Shown here piece by piece: positions 62,249 to 64,000 of a DNA stretch of 64,000 nt. The stretch covers positions 1 to 64,000 of the forward strand of contig NZ_JAUSLW010000198.1 of the NCBI RefSeq assembly GCF_030645195.1, in the 5' to 3' direction. A program made the translations under genes and the position numbers. Position 1 is the first letter of the stretch. Every line of letters begins with the position of its first letter. The notes beneath the pieces were generated by a model. That model saw only the letters and a list, made by a program, of their open reading frames with translations, did not search any database and had not been told where the DNA came from. This stretch comes from Phenylobacterium sp. (lineage in GTDB: Bacteria; Pseudomonadota; Alphaproteobacteria; Caulobacterales; Caulobacteraceae).

Positions 62249-62419
62249 ACGAACCATACGACCGAACTCAAGCGTGTCATCCCGGTTTTCGCGGCAGGCG
62301 GAAAGACCGGGACCCAGACGCGCGGGGCGTGCCGGAGAGATCGGTGAGTATGGGTCCCGCACTTCCGGCCTTCGGCCTACACGCGGGATGGCACCCTTAA
62401 GTTCGGTCGTATGGTTCGT
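62249..62419. repeat. MITE-like inverted-repeat element (171 bp)
   Basis: A 24-base terminal inverted repeat with one mismatch bounds the element: 62249-62272 (starting ACGAACCATACGACCGAACT) and 62396-62419. Inside are GTGTCATCCCGG, GACCGGGACCCAGA, TGGGTCCCGC and CGGGATGGCACC, sharing words with the 6261-6419 element. No target duplication was recognised. It separates the convergent MFS and glycosyltransferase genes and would form a strong hairpin in RNA or single strand. Confidence 0.7.
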
Positions 62420-62440
62420 ATTGTTGGTGGAACGACCTTC

Positions 62441-63658
62441 TCAGCCTGCCCGGATCGCCGCCATCGCCGCGCGCTTCACCTCGTCGGGCAGGGTGGTGAA
62501 CCAGGCCTGGGGCGAGAGGCGCTCGGCCACCATCCGGCGGCCGTTGTCGGCCAGGCGCCGGGCCAGGTCCGGCTCGGCGCGCACGCGCCTGAGCGCCTCG
62601 GCGGCGGCGTCGAGGTCGGGATCGGCCCAGGTCTGGCCCCTGTAGATGCCTTGGCTGTCCTCCACCGGGATCTGGCGGGCGGGGATCAGCAGGGCGCTTG
62701 AGGCGTCCATGAAGTCCAGGTTCCCCGACCAGCCGGTGGCGATCACCGGGGTCCCCAGCGCCATGGCCTCGGCCGGGGTCAGGCCGAAGCCCTCGGCCCG
62801 GTGCAGGGAGACCAGCACGTCGGCGCTGGCGATCAGGCTCTTGACCTGGGCATAGGGCCAGACCGCGTCCTCGATGGCGACGTTGGCCGGCGCCAGGCGG
62901 CGCAGACGGGCCAGGTGATCGGGGAAGAGGTGGCCGTTCTGGGTCTTCATGACCAGGCGGGCGCTGGGGTCGTCGCCGAAGGCGCGGGCGAAGGCGCCGA
63001 TCACGCCCTCCGGGTTCTTGCGGGCCGCGGCGGAGTTGAAGTCGAACAGGCTGACCGCCAGGAAGCCCGGCGCGCGCGCGGCCGGGACCACATCGCGATA
63101 GTCCTCCAGGAAGAAGGGATGAGGCACCACGCGCACCGGGGCGGCGGCGCCGGAGAGCGCCTGGGCGGTATAGGCGCTGGGCGCCCAGATCCCGTCCACC
63201 AGGGCGCCGTCCTTCAGCCAGAGATCGGGCGCCCTGGGCAGCTCCCAGGCCCAGTAGCCGTAACGGGGGCCACGGACCCGCCTGGGGCCGAGGAAGGCCA
63301 GGGCCGCCAGCAATTCTGGCGGGTTGAGGTGGAAGATCCAGGGGCCTGCGGCCGGCGCCGGTCCGGCCTTGCCCAGCCAGTCCAGCCGGGCGGCCGAGAC
63401 GTCCACCTGCTCCACCGGCACGCCCAGGGCCTCGAAGGCGCGGACGGCCAGGCGGGCCGAGGCGGCGATGCCGTGGGAGCCCTCGAAGAACCCCACCACC
63501 CGGATCGGTCCGTCCACGGACTCCGCACCGTGCGGGGCCCGGGCCGAGGCGCGGACATAGGCCGCCAGCGCCCGGCTCAGCACCGGCTGGGCGGCGCGGC
63601 GCAGGGACTCCGGGACCAGGCCGCGCCAGAGGCGGCGGGCGGCGGCGACAGGGCTCAT
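62441..63658 (-). CDS. Glycosyltransferase family 4/GT1-like
   Basis: 405 aa. The N-terminal Rossmann half contains 'VVGFFEGSHGIAASARLAVRAFEALG'; the C-terminal GT-B half has 'VSLHRAEGFGLTPAEAMALGTPVIATGWSGNLDFMD', the EX7E nucleotide-sugar signature. It transfers a sugar to an acceptor, probably in surface polysaccharide synthesis. Its ATG overlaps the stop of the next upstream gene (ATGA at 63655-63658), forming an operon that continues beyond the window. Confidence 0.9.
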   Translation of the reverse strand: MSPVAAARRLWRGLVPESLRRAAQPVLSRALAAYVRASARAPHGAESVDGPIRVVGFFEGSHGIAASARLAVRAFEALGVPVEQVDVSAARLDWLGKAGPAPAAGPWIFHLNPPELLAALAFLGPRRVRGPRYGYWAWELPRAPDLWLKDGALVDGIWAPSAYTAQALSGAAAPVRVVPHPFFLEDYRDVVPAARAPGFLAVSLFDFNSAAARKNPEGVIGAFARAFGDDPSARLVMKTQNGHLFPDHLARLRRLAPANVAIEDAVWPYAQVKSLIASADVLVSLHRAEGFGLTPAEAMALGTPVIATGWSGNLDFMDASSALLIPARQIPVEDSQGIYRGQTWADPDLDAAAEALRRVRAEPDLARRLADNGRRMVAERLSPQAWFTTLPDEVKRAAMAAIRAG

Positions 63659-63999
63659 GCCCGGGCCGCGCGCCAGGCCACCCCGTGGGCCAGCAGGGCG
63701 ATGGCGTCGGCGGGGACCAGGCCCCGGTCGGTCTGGAACACCACCTCGCCCACCTGGGCAGGCGCGGCGGCGGGCTCGCCCGAGGCGGTGAGGAAGCGGG
63801 TCGTGGCCGCCTCGAAGACCGGGGCGTTGGTCCCTTGCGCCCAGCGCTCCATCACCACCAGGGTCGGGCAGGCGCCGGTCGCCGGAGACCGCCGCGGGAC
63901 TTGGGGCGCGTGGCGGACGGTGAGGCGGGCCAGCCGGAAGACCGGATGGTTGCGAACGCTCGCCGGCAGGGCCGCGATATCGATCCCGAGTTCGGCCAG
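63655..63999 (-). CDS. Partial unknown protein (5' end outside window)
   Basis: The frame stays open to the right edge, giving 114 C-terminal residues with no stop; an internal ATG at 63858 would make a 67-aa product but the upstream reading 'ELGIDIAALPASVRNHPVFRLARLTVRHAP' looks coding. No family recognised from this fragment. It is translationally coupled to the glycosyltransferase, so a role in glycan assembly is likely. Confidence 0.6.
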   Translation of the reverse strand: MAELGIDIAALPASVRNHPVFRLARLTVRHAPQVPRRSPATGACPTLVVMERWAQGTNAPVFEAATTRFLTASGEPAAAPAQVGEVVFQTDRGLVPADAIALLAHGVAWRAARA

Positions 64000-64000
64000 G

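Overview
The window is very GC-rich (roughly 70%), gene-dense alphaproteobacterial chromosome. Gene content and style point to the Caulobacteraceae, most likely a Phenylobacterium/Caulobacter relative: a complete protocatechuate 4,5-cleavage operon, a large TonB-dependent receptor, HisKA_2 and hybrid kinases, a FliK-like/FlhB-C-terminal pair, a Flp pilin, and frequent ATGA/GTGA stop-start overlaps. The genus is an inference. I saw no rRNA, tRNA, CRISPR array, transposase or integrase.

Layout. 1-6.2 kb: the tail of a sensor kinase, a membrane-bound AraC-type regulator, a CPBP protease, an EF-hand protein, glutathione-dependent formaldehyde dehydrogenase (frmA) and a Tat-exported type-B carboxylesterase. 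6.2-9.5 kb: an inverted-repeat element, an unknown gene, and an accessory-looking overlapping pair (7219-9134) that resembles a nuclease-type effector with its immunity protein. 9.7-15 kb: an FMN reductase, a WYL regulator coupled to an (alpha/alpha)6-barrel glycosidase, a PIG-L deacetylase and a class C beta-lactamase-fold hydrolase. 15-25 kb: a giant glycine-rich autotransporter (about 2,030 aa) divergent from an HTH-GNAT fusion, then a TonB-dependent receptor.

26.5-49.4 kb is an aromatic-catabolism region. A CoA ligase, a bifunctional hydratase/dehydrogenase, a thiolase, a class III CoA-transferase, a TRAP-type binding lipoprotein and a MarR regulator form a beta-oxidation-like set. A shared 9-mer, GCAAACRAT, lies upstream of these transcription units and of pobA. 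pobA makes protocatechuate, and the operon ligK-ligU-DUF1932-ligJ-dctA-like-ligI-ligA-ligB-ligC (41445-49424) carries it to pyruvate and oxaloacetate. A route from a hydroxycinnamate such as p-coumarate through 4-hydroxybenzoate to central metabolism is a coherent inference. Between these blocks lie a HisKA_2 kinase with an apparent C-terminal frameshift, an RHH regulator coupled to a DUF4097 beta-repeat protein behind its own palindromic promoter, and a DUF969-DUF979-DUF2891 operon.

49.4-64 kb holds small secreted or membrane proteins of unknown role, a GNAT, an RTX calcium-binding protein, a transglutaminase-like protein, a hybrid kinase with a coupled response regulator, the FliK-like/FlhB-C pair, a Flp pilin too short for most ORF cut-offs, an aromatic-acid-type MFS transporter, a second inverted-repeat element and a glycosyltransferase pair running off the right edge.
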